NCBI RefSeq assembly: GCF_014645795.1
Contig: NZ_BMMK01000028.1
Location: 1-64,000 of the forward strand
DNA length: 64,000 bases
Reading direction: 5' to 3'
From: Longimycelium tulufanense
GTDB taxonomy: Bacteria > Actinomycetota > Actinomycetes > Mycobacteriales > Pseudonocardiaceae
Program-made: the position numbers and the translations under genes
Shown here: positions 25,814 through 34,245 of the stretch, piece by piece
How positions within the stretch are numbered: position 1 is the stretch's first letter
How the letters are laid out: each line of letters starts with the position of its first letter
The notes under the pieces: model-generated
What the model was told of the DNA's origin: nothing
The model's database searches: none
What the model saw: the letters and a program-made list of their open reading frames with translations, nothing else

Positions 25814-26332
25814 ATGCGCGTGCGGCGTGAGGGCAACGGGCACCGGGTGCGGCTCGAGACCGAGCTGCGGTCGAGGGTGGACAGTGCGGGATACGCGGTA
25901 CTCGCGGTGTTCGACCCGGAGGAGGAGGCACCGCCGCTGACATACAGCCTCGGTGTGTGGCGCAGCTTCGGCGTGCCCGAGGTGGTCACCGTCGGCGTCG
26001 ACCACGACCTGGGCACCGCACTGGTGGAGGAGTACGTGTGCCGCAGCCGGGACGGTGAGCGTTTCAAGCCGGGGCGGCCCTACGCCGGTTTCCTGGACGA
26101 CCTGCCCGTGATCTTCGAACGGGTCAGCCCGGCGCACCACGCGGACTGGCTCGGCTCGGCCGCGGTCCTCTACCCGGACCGGGCGTTCCCGATGGTGCAG
26201 CTCCTGGTGCCCGACCCGCTCGGCCTGTGGCCCTGGCAGCCGGACGCGCCCCGCGACTTCGTGCAGAGCCAGCCGGTGCTCACCGCCTCCGGCCGGCCGG
26301 AGAGCTGGAACCCGGAGGTGGAGCGGCAGTGA
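25814..26332 (+). CDS. DUF4262-family protein, copy 1
   Basis: Protein of 172 residues in the DUF4262 family, whose function is unknown. Recognisable pieces are YSLGVWRSFGVPEVVTVG, DGERFKPGRPYAGFLDD and VQLLVPDPLGLWPW. No membrane segment or signal is present. ATG at 25814 is chosen although its ribosome site is weak; an in-frame ATG at 25775 is the alternative. The GTGA overlap with the next gene, a paralogue, shows translational coupling. The region before it (25540-25813) holds no gene that I can support. Confidence 0.75.
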   Translation: MRVRREGNGHRVRLETELRSRVDSAGYAVLAVFDPEEEAPPLTYSLGVWRSFGVPEVVTVGVDHDLGTALVEEYVCRSRDGERFKPGRPYAGFLDDLPVIFERVSPAHHADWLGSAAVLYPDRAFPMVQLLVPDPLGLWPWQPDAPRDFVQSQPVLTASGRPESWNPEVERQ

Positions 26333-26835
26333 CCGCCACGACCGATGACGACCTGCGACGCCATCTGCTCGAAACGGCCGAACGCGAGGGCGTGGCCGTC
26401 GTACAGGTCGCCGAGAGCGAGGGCGAGCCCCCCTTCGCCTTCTCGGTGGGCACCTGGCGCCGGTGCGCCGCGGCCGAGGCGGTGGTGGTCGGTGTGGCGC
26501 CCGAGGTGGCGCACGCGCTGCTGATGACCTATGCCCAGCGGGTGGCCGCCGGGGAGCGGTTCGAGCCGGGGCGGCTCTACGACGGGTTCCTGGAGGGCCA
26601 CAAGGTCACCTTCGAGCGGGTGGCCGAGCAGTTCTACCCCGAGTACTTCGGGCACGCCTTCCTTGTCTACCGCAACGGCCAGTTCCCCGCGGTGCAGATC
26701 CTGGTCCCGGTGCCGGGATCACCCGGCGTCTTCCCCTGGCACGAGGAGGCGCCAGCAGGTTTCGACCGCTGGCAGCCCGTGCTCACCGACAGCGGCCGGC
26801 CCGAAAGCTGGCGACCGGGAGCCGACGGCCCCTGA
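26329..26835 (+). CDS. DUF4262-family protein, copy 2
   Basis: Paralogue of the preceding gene, 168 residues, with matching landmarks FSVGTWRRCAAAEAVVVG, AGERFEPGRLYDGFLEG and VQILVPVPGSPGVFPW. It also shares the ending SGRPESWRP. The GTG at 26329 overlaps the upstream stop and has GGAGG in range. The conserved block order suggests that the two may form a heterodimer or have split roles, which is inference only. Confidence 0.75.
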   Translation: MTATTDDDLRRHLLETAEREGVAVVQVAESEGEPPFAFSVGTWRRCAAAEAVVVGVAPEVAHALLMTYAQRVAAGERFEPGRLYDGFLEGHKVTFERVAEQFYPEYFGHAFLVYRNGQFPAVQILVPVPGSPGVFPWHEEAPAGFDRWQPVLTDSGRPESWRPGADGP

Positions 26836-26920
26836 ACGCGCCGCGGATGGGCGCCCCGCACCACACGATCGTGCGGAGAATGCGGCGATTTTTCGCGCGG
26901 TAGTCATCTCGTGGCGCACC

Positions 26921-27322
26921 GTGATCGCCGTGGCGAAGCAGATCGTGCTCGTGCTCCCGGACTTCGACTGCGCGGAGGTCGAGCGCCTTGCCGCGGCCCA
27001 GGGTGTCTCGCCACAGGCATGGCTGGTTGCCGCCATCGGGCGGGAGATCGCTCGGCAGGGCGCGGAACTGGCGCGGGCGCAGCGGGCGGGGATGCGGGCG
27101 CGGGGCCACCACGCGTTGGGTGGGGCGTTCGACGCCGCCGCGGAGGAGGGAGCGGCCACCCTCATCGAGAACGAGCTGGAGAACGAACTCGAGGATGCCG
27201 CCGAACAGTTCGGGGACGATCCCGCCGCCTGGTCGGAGTACCTCCGCGGGCTGGTCGACTGGGACGCGCCGGCCGAGACGTCGCGTCCTGTCGCCGAAGG
27301 GACGGCCGACTTCTCGGCGTGA
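26921..27322 (+). CDS. Small hypothetical protein with ribbon-helix-helix-like N-terminus
   Basis: Unrecognised 133-residue protein. The first 45 residues (KQIVLVLPDFDCAEVERLAA, then GVSPQAWLVAAIGREI) have a strand followed by two helices, like CopG/Arc-type DNA-binding proteins. The C-terminal half is acidic (ENELENELEDAAEQ). GTG at 26921 or 26930 could start it and neither has a good ribosome site. Third-position GC bias supports coding. It lies 85 bp after the DUF4262 pair and 188 bp before the ruvC SOS box. Confidence 0.55.
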   Translation: MIAVAKQIVLVLPDFDCAEVERLAAAQGVSPQAWLVAAIGREIARQGAELARAQRAGMRARGHHALGGAFDAAAEEGAATLIENELENELEDAAEQFGDDPAAWSEYLRGLVDWDAPAETSRPVAEGTADFSA

Positions 27323-27510
27323 GAAGCCACCTGCCTGGCCCGCACGCGGGGCGAGCTGATCCAGGCACACGACCACCCAGACCGTCACCCGCGCATCGCC
27401 CTGCGCGATCGAACTCCTCCCGACGGCCCGGCACCGGGCCACAGTCGGGCGCTGACCGGCGCCGGCTCGCGCGTGTCGGGTGCGGGCGGTGACCGCACAG
27501 GCCGTAGGGT

Positions 27511-27526
27511 TCGAACGAATGTTCGT
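27511..27526 (+). promoter_or_regulatory. SOS (LexA) box of ruvCAB
   Basis: TCGAACGAATGTTCGT matches the actinobacterial SOS palindrome TCGAAC-N4-GTTCGA at 11 of 12 fixed bases. A TAGGGT immediately upstream (27505-27510) may be the -10, so bound LexA would cover the transcription start. It lies 17 bp before the ruvC start. LexA control of ruvC is known in M. tuberculosis. Confidence 0.85.
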
Positions 27527-27543
27527 CGGGGAGGGTGGTGCGC

Positions 27544-28125
27544 GTGCGGGTCCTGGGAGTCGACCCGGGGCTGACCCGATGCGGCCTGGGTGTCGTGGAC
27601 GGCGGCAGTGGCCGCACCGTCCACTGCGTCGACGTCGGCGTGCTCCGCACCCCGGCGGACGAGGACCTGCCGCACCGCCTGCTGGCCATCGCCGACGGCC
27701 TCGAGCAGTGGCTCGACCGGCACCGCCCCGACACCGTCGCGATCGAACGCGTCTTCAGCCAGCACAACGTGCGCACGGTGATGGGCACGGCGCAGGTCAG
27801 CGGCGTGGTCGCGGTGGCCGCCGCCCGCCGTGGGCTCCCGGTCGTCTTCCACACCCCCAGCGAGGTCAAGGCCGCGGTCACCGGCTCCGGCAGCGCCGAC
27901 AAGAAGCAGGTCACCACCATGGTCACCAAGCTGCTGAAGCTCGCGGCGGCACCGCGCCCGGCCGATGCCGCCGACGCCCTCGCGCTGGCCGTCTGCCATC
28001 TCTGGCGCGGGCCGATGCTGCGCCGGATGGCCGAGGCCGAGGCCAGGGCCGCCCAGCTCGCCCGGGCGCACCGGGCTCGGCTGGCGGCCGCCGCACAACA
28101 AGCCAGGACGGGAGGAGCGCCGTGA
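27544..28125 (+). CDS. ruvC: Holliday junction resolvase RuvC
   Basis: Endonuclease of 193 residues that cuts Holliday junctions during recombinational repair. The acidic active site is visible: Asp7 in [10 protein letters not shown], Glu68 in [10 protein letters not shown], and Asp141 and Asp144 in [10 protein letters not shown]. Of several clustered GTG codons, 27544 gives the conserved start [10 protein letters not shown] and is best spaced from GGGGAGGG. The stop overlaps ruvA by 4 bp. Expression should be DNA-damage inducible through the SOS box 17 bp upstream. Confidence 0.96.
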   Translation: MRVLGVDPGLTRCGLGVVDGGSGRTVHCVDVGVLRTPADEDLPHRLLAIADGLEQWLDRHRPDTVAIERVFSQHNVRTVMGTAQVSGVVAVAAARRGLPVVFHTPSEVKAAVTGSGSADKKQVTTMVTKLLKLAAAPRPADAADALALAVCHLWRGPMLRRMAEAEARAAQLARAHRARLAAAAQQARTGGAP

Positions 28126-28718
28126 TCGCATCGGTGCGCGGCCGGGTGCTGTCGGTCGGGCTGGACCACGCCGTCGTGGAGGTCGGCGGGGTGGGCCTCG
28201 CGGTGCACGCCGCGCCCGCCACGCTGGCCACCCTGCGCCGCGGCGAGGAGGCCCAGCTGGCCACCTCCCTGGTCGTGCGGGAGGACTCGCTGACCCTGTT
28301 CGGCTTCGCCGACACCGAGGCCCGCGAGCTCTTCGTGTTGCTGCAGACGGTCTCCGGCATCGGCCCCCGGCTCGCGCTGGCGATCCTCGCCGTGCTCGAG
28401 CCGGACAAGCTGCGCCAGGCCGTGGCCGAGGGCAACCTCACCGTCCTCACCCAGGTGCCGGGCGTCGGCCGCAAGAGCGCCGAGCGCATGGTCATCGAGC
28501 TGCGGGACAAGATCGGCGCGGCCCCCGCCCAGGCCGGCGGCGAACCGGCGGCCGACGGCCGGCGGGTGCGGGCCGAGGTGTGCGAGGCCCTGACGGGCCT
28601 CGGCTTCCCCGCCAAGCAGGCGGAACGGGCCGTGGACGCGGTGCTCGCCGAGGACGGGCAGCCCGACACCTCGGCCGTCCTCCGCCGGGCACTGGCCGCG
28701 CTGGGCCGCAAGCGGTAG
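28122..28718 (+). CDS. ruvA: Holliday junction branch migration protein RuvA
   Basis: DNA-binding subunit of the RuvAB branch-migration motor, 198 residues. Domain I is an OB fold (starting [13 protein letters not shown]), and domain II has two helix-hairpin-helix motifs, [13 protein letters not shown] and [16 protein letters not shown]. Domain III (about 148-198), which contacts RuvB, carries [18 protein letters not shown] overlaps the ruvC stop; GGAGGAG lies upstream. It is co-transcribed with ruvC and ruvB. Confidence 0.96.
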   Translation: MIASVRGRVLSVGLDHAVVEVGGVGLAVHAAPATLATLRRGEEAQLATSLVVREDSLTLFGFADTEARELFVLLQTVSGIGPRLALAILAVLEPDKLRQAVAEGNLTVLTQVPGVGRKSAERMVIELRDKIGAAPAQAGGEPAADGRRVRAEVCEALTGLGFPAKQAERAVDAVLAEDGQPDTSAVLRRALAALGRKR

Positions 28719-28728
28719 GGGTGAGCAC

Positions 28729-29814
28729 GTGCACGAGCCCAGCCAGCCCGCGGACCTCCACCCCGACCACACCGACGCGGCCATCGGTCCGCTCTCCCCC
28801 CACCCGGAACCGGGCGAGCGCGACGACGAGGCCACGCTGCGCCCCCGCCGGCTGACCGAGTTCGTCGGCCAGTCCCGGGTCCGCGAGCAGCTGGAACTGG
28901 TCCTGGAGGGCGCCCGGCGCCGGGGCAGCCCACCGGACCACGTACTGCTGTCCGGACCGCCCGGGCTGGGCAAGACCAGCCTGGCCATGATCATCGCCGC
29001 CGAGCTGGGCAGTGCGCTGCGGGTGACCTCCGGGCCCGCGCTGGAACGCGCCGGCGACCTCGCCGCGATGCTGTCCAACCTGGCCGAGGGCGACGTGTTG
29101 TTCATCGACGAGATCCACCGCATCGCCCGGCCGGCCGAGGAGATGCTCTACCTGGCCATGGAGGACTTCCGGGTCGACGTCGTGGTCGGCAAGGGTCCGG
29201 GCGCCACCAGCATCCCGCTGGAGGTCGCACCGTTCACCCTGGTCGGCGCCACCACCCGCTCCGGCGCGCTGACCGGTCCGCTGCGGGACCGCTTCGGCTT
29301 CACCGCGCACATGGAGTTCTACTCCTCCGGCGACCTGGAGCGGGTGCTGCGGCGCTCGGCCACCATCCTCGGCGTCGACCTACGACCGGACGGGGCCGTC
29401 GAGGTCGCCCGCCGCTCCCGGGGCACCCCGCGGATCGCCAACCGGCTGCTGCGGCGCGTGCGCGATTACGCCGAGGTGCGCGCCGACGGTGCTGTGACCA
29501 GGGACATCGCCCGGGCCGCCCTGGCCGTCTACGACGTGGACGAGCTGGGCCTGGACCGGCTCGACCGGGCCGTGCTCGGCGCACTGGTGCGTACCTTCGG
29601 TGGCGGGCCGGTCGGTGTCTCCACGCTCGCGGTCGCGGTGGGTGAGGAGCCGGCCACGGTCGAGGAGGTCTGCGAGCCCTACCTGGTGCGGGCCGGCATG
29701 CTCGCCCGCACCCCGCGCGGCCGGGTGGCCACCGCCGCGGCGTGGCGGCACCTCGGGATGGAGCCACCGGCACAGGCACCGGGGGACGCCCCCACGCTGT
29801 TCGACGGGGAGTGA
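28729..29814 (+). CDS. ruvB: Holliday junction branch migration ATPase RuvB
   Basis: AAA+ motor of 361 residues. Walker A is [11 protein letters not shown] (about 79), Walker B is LFIDEIHR, sensor 1 is GATTRSG and the arginine finger region is [10 protein letters not shown] winged-helix DNA-binding domain lies at the C-terminus ([18 protein letters not shown]). GTG at 28729 lies 10 bp after the ruvA stop, with AGGGGTGAG upstream. The N-terminal 40 residues before [11 protein letters not shown] are a variable acidic leader common in actinobacteria. Confidence 0.96.
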   Translation: MHEPSQPADLHPDHTDAAIGPLSPHPEPGERDDEATLRPRRLTEFVGQSRVREQLELVLEGARRRGSPPDHVLLSGPPGLGKTSLAMIIAAELGSALRVTSGPALERAGDLAAMLSNLAEGDVLFIDEIHRIARPAEEMLYLAMEDFRVDVVVGKGPGATSIPLEVAPFTLVGATTRSGALTGPLRDRFGFTAHMEFYSSGDLERVLRRSATILGVDLRPDGAVEVARRSRGTPRIANRLLRRVRDYAEVRADGAVTRDIARAALAVYDVDELGLDRLDRAVLGALVRTFGGGPVGVSTLAVAVGEEPATVEEVCEPYLVRAGMLARTPRGRVATAAAWRHLGMEPPAQAPGDAPTLFDGE

Positions 29815-29961
29815 GGTGGCGGTGCCGCCGGTCGGTGCGCCGGCGGGGCACCGAGAGTGACCTCCGCCTCGGGACCACCGCGCCCGATTTGGCAGACTCG
29901 GTAGACGAGCCCGAGATACGGACCAACAGGCGGCGGCAGCCCGCCGCCGGAGACGAGAACG

Positions 29962-30366
29962 ATGGACGCCTCTTTCCTCTTCCCCCTCCTGATCATCCTG
30001 ATCGCCCTGCCGCTGTTCCTCAGCGCGCGCAAGCAGAAGAAGGCATACCAGCAGATGCAGCAGCTGCAGCGCTCGCTGCAGCCCGGTGACCGCGTGATGA
30101 CCACCTCGGGTCTGTACGGGACCGTCGTCGACAGCGAGGACGACGAGACGATCGACCTGGAGCTGGCCCCGGGCGTGGTGACCACCTGGGCGCGTGCCGC
30201 GGTGCGGGAGAAGGCCAACCCGCAGGCCGACGCCGCCACCGACGTTGACGGGACCGAGGTTGACGGCACCGAGTCCGCCGAGCAGCCCACCGAGGTGGCC
30301 GCCGACAAGGGCAGCGCGGGTGCGGAGGTGGCCCCGCCGCTGGAGGAGGAGAAGAACCGGCGGTAA
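29962..30366 (+). CDS. yajC: Preprotein translocase accessory subunit YajC
   Basis: Small membrane protein of 134 residues in the SecDF-YajC complex. One N-terminal membrane helix (about 5-20) is followed by the family block RKQKKAYQQMQQLQ and a conserved KOW-like stretch LQPGDRVMTTSGLYGTVV. The acidic C-terminal tail (about 90-134) is longer than in Gram-negative relatives, as usual for actinobacteria. A TTGGCA at 29889 may be part of its promoter. It precedes secD by 174 bp. Confidence 0.93.
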   Translation: MDASFLFPLLIILIALPLFLSARKQKKAYQQMQQLQRSLQPGDRVMTTSGLYGTVVDSEDDETIDLELAPGVVTTWARAAVREKANPQADAATDVDGTEVDGTESAEQPTEVAADKGSAGAEVAPPLEEEKNRR

Positions 30367-30540
30367 GAATGCCTTGACGCTCGGTCGTGCGGCACACACA
30401 CCGAGCAGACGCCATGACCGGTAGGCTGCGCCTCCGCCCGGTCCCTGCTCGAGACGAGCGGGGCGGACCGGGTGGGGGCGTCCCGTGATCGACGGGGCCC
30501 ACCGGTCCCGACATCAGGTTTCGAGGAGACGGACGCAACC

Positions 30541-32253
30541 GTGGCACCTCCGGCCGGGCAGATCCGCCCAGGGCGATACCTGGCGGTTTTCGCCCTGATC
30601 GTCGTCGTGCTCTACGCGCTGGTGTTCTTCACCGGCGACCGCCAGGCGACCCCCAAGCTGGGCATCGACCTGCAGGGCGGCACGCGCGTGACGCTCACCG
30701 CGCGCTCACCCGACGGCAAGCCGCCGTCCCAGGAGGCGCTGAACCAGGCGAAGTCGATTATCGACACGCGTGTCAACGGCATGGGCATCAGTGGTGCCGA
30801 GGTCGTCCTCGACGGCAACAACCTGGTGATCACGGTCCCGGGCGAGGGCGGTGAGCAGGCGAAGCTGGTCAGCCAGACCGCCGAGGTCAACTTCCGCAAG
30901 GTGGTTGCCGCCGTGCCGGCCACCCCGCCGGCTCCCGGTGACCAGAACGGCGCCAACAACTCCGGCCAGCCGGGTGGCGACAAGCCCAACGGTGGGCAAC
31001 CCGGCAACGCCAACTCCGGCGACCAGCCCAACTCCGGGGGCCAGCCGGACGGCAAGCCCAAGCCGCAGGGCCGACCCGCTCCGGCCGCCGAGCAACAACC
31101 GCCGAACAACGGTGACAAGGGCTCGGTCGACGAGAAGACCGCCGAGGAGATCCGCAAGGCCAAGGAGACCCGGCAGAGCACGGACCCGCAGGTCCAGCAG
31201 CAGGCGCTGGCCGCACTGGACTGCTCCAAGCCGGACCCGTTGCGCGGCAACGACGAGGCGGACAAGCCGCTGGTCACCTGCAGCAAGGACAAGACCGAGA
31301 AGTACGTCCTGGACAAGGTCTTTTTGCCCGGCAAGGAGGTCTCCTCGGCCAACGCCGTGCAGGACCCCCGGGGCGCCGGCTTCATCGTCGAGCTGGACTT
31401 CAAGAGCGAGGGCGCCAAGATCTGGGGTGACTTCACCTCGAAGAACGTCAACGAGCGCGCTGCCTTCGTGCTGGACACCGAGGTCGTCTCCGCACCCACG
31501 ATCAACGAGCCGATCCTGGGCGGCCGGACGCAGATCAGCGGCCAGTTCACCCAGAAGTCGGCCAGCGACCTGGCGCAGATCCTGCAGTACGGCGCGCTGC
31601 CGCTGTCCTTCGACTCTTCCCAGGCCGAGACCGTGTCCGCCACGCTGGGCCTGGCCTCGCTGGAGGCCGGCCTGATCGCCGGCCTGGTCGGCTTCGCCCT
31701 GATCGCGGTGTACAGCCTGATCTACTACCGCGGGCTGGGGATCCTGCTGATCGCCTCGCTGGGGTTGACCGCGGGGCTGGTCTATCCGGTGCTGGTGCTA
31801 CTCGGCCGCTGGATCGGCTTCACCCTGGACCTTGCCGGTGTCGCCGGTTTCATCATCGCGATCGGCGTCACGGCGGACTCGTTCGTCGTCTTCTTCGAGC
31901 GGATCAAGGACGAGATCCGGGAAGGCCGCACCGTGCGGTCCGCGGTGCAGCGCGCCTGGCCGCGTGCCCGGCGTACCATCCTGTCCGCCGACGGGGTGGT
32001 GTTCCTCGCGGTCGCGGTGCTCTACGCCCTGGCCGTCGGCCAGGTCAGGGGTTTCGCCTTCACCCTGGGCCTGTCCACCGTCCTCGACCTGCTGATCGTG
32101 TTCCTGGTGACACATCCGATGGTGGTGCTCGCGTCCCGAAGCAAGTTCCTGACCCGCCCCGGGCTCTCCGGGCTCGGTGCCATGCAGCGCCTGGGCGCCG
32201 CGCAACGTAAGGCGGCCGCTGCCGCGGCGTCGGCAAACACGAAGGAGGCGTGA
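30541..32253 (+). CDS. secD: Protein translocase subunit SecD
   Basis: RND-family subunit that uses the proton gradient to pull secreted proteins through SecYEG. It has 570 residues. One N-terminal helix (about 14-33) leads to the large outside domain with LGIDLQGGTRVTL, and five C-terminal helices include GVTADSFVVFFERIKDE and GFAFTLGLSTVLDL. A Gly/Asn/Pro/Gln-rich low-complexity segment (about 130-195) sits within the first periplasmic domain. GTG at 30541 has GAGGAG 12-15 bases upstream. secF starts 2 bases after its stop. Confidence 0.95.
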   Translation: MAPPAGQIRPGRYLAVFALIVVVLYALVFFTGDRQATPKLGIDLQGGTRVTLTARSPDGKPPSQEALNQAKSIIDTRVNGMGISGAEVVLDGNNLVITVPGEGGEQAKLVSQTAEVNFRKVVAAVPATPPAPGDQNGANNSGQPGGDKPNGGQPGNANSGDQPNSGGQPDGKPKPQGRPAPAAEQQPPNNGDKGSVDEKTAEEIRKAKETRQSTDPQVQQQALAALDCSKPDPLRGNDEADKPLVTCSKDKTEKYVLDKVFLPGKEVSSANAVQDPRGAGFIVELDFKSEGAKIWGDFTSKNVNERAAFVLDTEVVSAPTINEPILGGRTQISGQFTQKSASDLAQILQYGALPLSFDSSQAETVSATLGLASLEAGLIAGLVGFALIAVYSLIYYRGLGILLIASLGLTAGLVYPVLVLLGRWIGFTLDLAGVAGFIIAIGVTADSFVVFFERIKDEIREGRTVRSAVQRAWPRARRTILSADGVVFLAVAVLYALAVGQVRGFAFTLGLSTVLDLLIVFLVTHPMVVLASRSKFLTRPGLSGLGAMQRLGAAQRKAAAAAASANTKEA

Positions 32254-32254
32254 G

Positions 32255-33484
32255 GTGGCGACCCCCCAGACCCCGACCTCGCCGCAGCGCCAGGGCTTCT
32301 TCTTCCGCCTCTACAGCGGGACCGGCGGGCTCAACATCGTCGGCAAGCGCAAGTGGTGGTACCTCGTCATCGCGCTCATGCTGGCGCTCTGCATCGGCTC
32401 GATGGTGACCAAGGGCTTCACCCCGGGCATGGACTTCGTGGGTGGAACCCAGATCCAGATGCCCGCCAAGGGCGAGTCCGGAGCCATTGACCTGAAGCGG
32501 GTCAAGAGCGTCTTCCGGGAGAGCACGGGTAGGGACGCGACCTCGGCGCAGCGGGTCGGCGCGGGCGCCGGGGAGAGCGTCCTGATCCGCTCCGTCACGC
32601 TGACCAACCAGGAAACGGCCAAGGTCAAGGCCGACCTCTTCGACGCCTTCAAGCCGCTGGGCACGGACGGGCAACCGAGCCAGGCGTCGATCAGCGACAG
32701 CAAGGTCAGTTCCACCTGGGGCGGGGAGATCAGCAGGAAGGCGCTGATCGCGCTGGGCGTGTTCCTCGTGCTGGTGATGATCTTCCTGTCGGTGTACTTC
32801 GAGCGCTGGATGGCCATCGCCGCGTTGGCGGCGCTGGTGTACGACATCACGGTCACCGCCGGCATCTACTCGCTGGTCGGCTTCGAGGTCACCCCGGCGA
32901 CCGTCATCGGCCTGCTCACGATCCTGGGCTACTCGCTCTACGACACCGTCGTCGTGTTCGACAAGGTCAAGGAGAACACCCGCGGCCTGCTCGGCCTGAC
33001 CCGCCGCAACTACGCCGAGACCGCGAACCTGGCGTTGAACCAGACGCTGATGCGGTCCGTCAACACCTCGCTGACGTCCCTGCTGCCCGTCCTCGGCCTG
33101 CTGATCATCGGCGCCGGTCTGCTCGGCGTGGGCACGCTCAAGGACCTGGCCCTGGTGCAGGCGGTGGGCATCCTCACCGGCACCTTCTCGTCGATCTTCC
33201 TGGCCACGCCGTTGCTGGTCGACCTGAAGATGCGCGATCCGCGGTTCAAGCAGCAGGCGGCCCGGGTCGCCGCCCGGCGGGCCAAGGCCGGTGACGCGGC
33301 CGCCGCGATGGCCGCGGCGCCGACCGGGACCGACGACCAGGCGCTGGGCACCGAGCTGCGGCGGGAGAAGGCCCTGGCCGCGGCGGCGAGCGTGCCGGCC
33401 CGGCCGGGCAAGGGCCCGGAGTCGCGGCGGACGCGTCGCCCGGCCGGCAAGGCCGGGCGGCCCACCGGGAAGCGCGGCCGGTGA
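32255..33484 (+). CDS. secF: Protein translocase subunit SecF
   Basis: Partner of SecD, 409 residues with six membrane helices. The signature GMDFVGGTQIQ follows the first helix, and the TM4-TM5 region has TILGYSLYDTVVVFDKVKEN, the family proton-relay Asp-containing block, and LNQTLMRSVNTSLTS. A long basic Ala/Arg-rich cytoplasmic tail (about 335-409) is an actinobacterial extension. GTG at 32255 has GAAGGAGG seven bases upstream. Its stop overlaps apt by 4 bp; the lipoprotein found at this place in M. tuberculosis (Rv2585c) is absent. Confidence 0.95.
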   Translation: MATPQTPTSPQRQGFFFRLYSGTGGLNIVGKRKWWYLVIALMLALCIGSMVTKGFTPGMDFVGGTQIQMPAKGESGAIDLKRVKSVFRESTGRDATSAQRVGAGAGESVLIRSVTLTNQETAKVKADLFDAFKPLGTDGQPSQASISDSKVSSTWGGEISRKALIALGVFLVLVMIFLSVYFERWMAIAALAALVYDITVTAGIYSLVGFEVTPATVIGLLTILGYSLYDTVVVFDKVKENTRGLLGLTRRNYAETANLALNQTLMRSVNTSLTSLLPVLGLLIIGAGLLGVGTLKDLALVQAVGILTGTFSSIFLATPLLVDLKMRDPRFKQQAARVAARRAKAGDAAAAMAAAPTGTDDQALGTELRREKALAAAASVPARPGKGPESRRTRRPAGKAGRPTGKRGR

Positions 33485-34089
33485 GCGGCGCGGACCCGGC
33501 CGGCCCGCTGGGCGAGCTCGCCGGCGACATGGCCCGGCTGAATGCCGCCATCGCCCGGATGGGTGAGCTGTCCGGTGACCTGGAGCGAGCGTGGCGGCTG
33601 ATGCGGGAGGTGCCCGACTTCCCCGAGCCGGGCGTGCTCTTCCGCGACATCAGCCCGGTGCTGGCCGACGCCGAGGCGTTCCGCGCCGTGGTGTACGGCC
33701 TGGCCCGTACCGCGCCCGACGCCGACCTGGTGCTGGGCATCGAGGCCCGCGGCTTTCTGCTGGGCGCGGCCGTCGCCTACGCCTGCGGCACCGGCATCGT
33801 GGGCGTGCGCAAGCCGGGCAAGCTGCCCGCGGTGGCGCACCGGGTCGACTACGACCTGGAGTACGGCCAGGCCACCCTGGAGCTGCCGGAGGGCACCGTC
33901 GCCCCGGGGCAGCGCGTCCTCGTCGTGGACGACGTGCTGGCCACCGGCGGCACCGTGGCGGCCAGCAGCGAGCTGGTGCGGCAGGCCGGCGGCGAGGTGG
34001 TCGGCGCGGCGGTCGCGGTCGAGCTGGCCGCCCTCGGTGGCCGAGAGCGACTGGCCGGGCTGAACGTGCACGCGGTGTTCACCGTCTAG
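33481..34089 (+). CDS. apt: Adenine phosphoribosyltransferase
   Basis: Purine salvage enzyme that makes AMP from adenine and PRPP. It has 202 residues, of which the core (from DLERAWRLMREVPDFPEPG) matches the family and the first 35 are a variable leader. The PRPP-binding loop is VLVVDDVLATGGT, and the hood region has GIEARGFLLG. GTG at 33481 overlaps the secF stop; a later in-frame start such as ATG 33529 is possible because no strong ribosome site precedes 33481. Adjacency to secDF and relA is conserved. Confidence 0.93.
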   Translation: MSGADPAGPLGELAGDMARLNAAIARMGELSGDLERAWRLMREVPDFPEPGVLFRDISPVLADAEAFRAVVYGLARTAPDADLVLGIEARGFLLGAAVAYACGTGIVGVRKPGKLPAVAHRVDYDLEYGQATLELPEGTVAPGQRVLVVDDVLATGGTVAASSELVRQAGGEVVGAAVAVELAALGGRERLAGLNVHAVFTV

Positions 34090-34155
34090 GCGCTACCGCT
34101 CGTCGCGTGCGTCACCCTGCGGGAAGGGTGCTGGTCTGCGGAGCGTTATCCTCGA

Positions 34156-34220
34156 CACCCGGGCCGTACCAACGGCGGTGGTCCGGGTGCCGAGGCTCGC
34201 CCGGGCTCAACGGGCGAGCC
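34156..34220 (+). promoter_or_regulatory. Two consecutive stem-loops in the relA leader
   Basis: Stem-loop 1 pairs 34156-34165 with 34180-34189 (one G-U), and stem-loop 2 pairs 34194-34203 perfectly with 34211-34220 around a seven-base loop. The second ends 25 bases before the relA start. They may be an mRNA-stability or attenuation element; no known riboswitch class fits. Confidence 0.4.
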
Positions 34221-34245
34221 AACCCTGCAGCCCCGGGAGTGCGCG

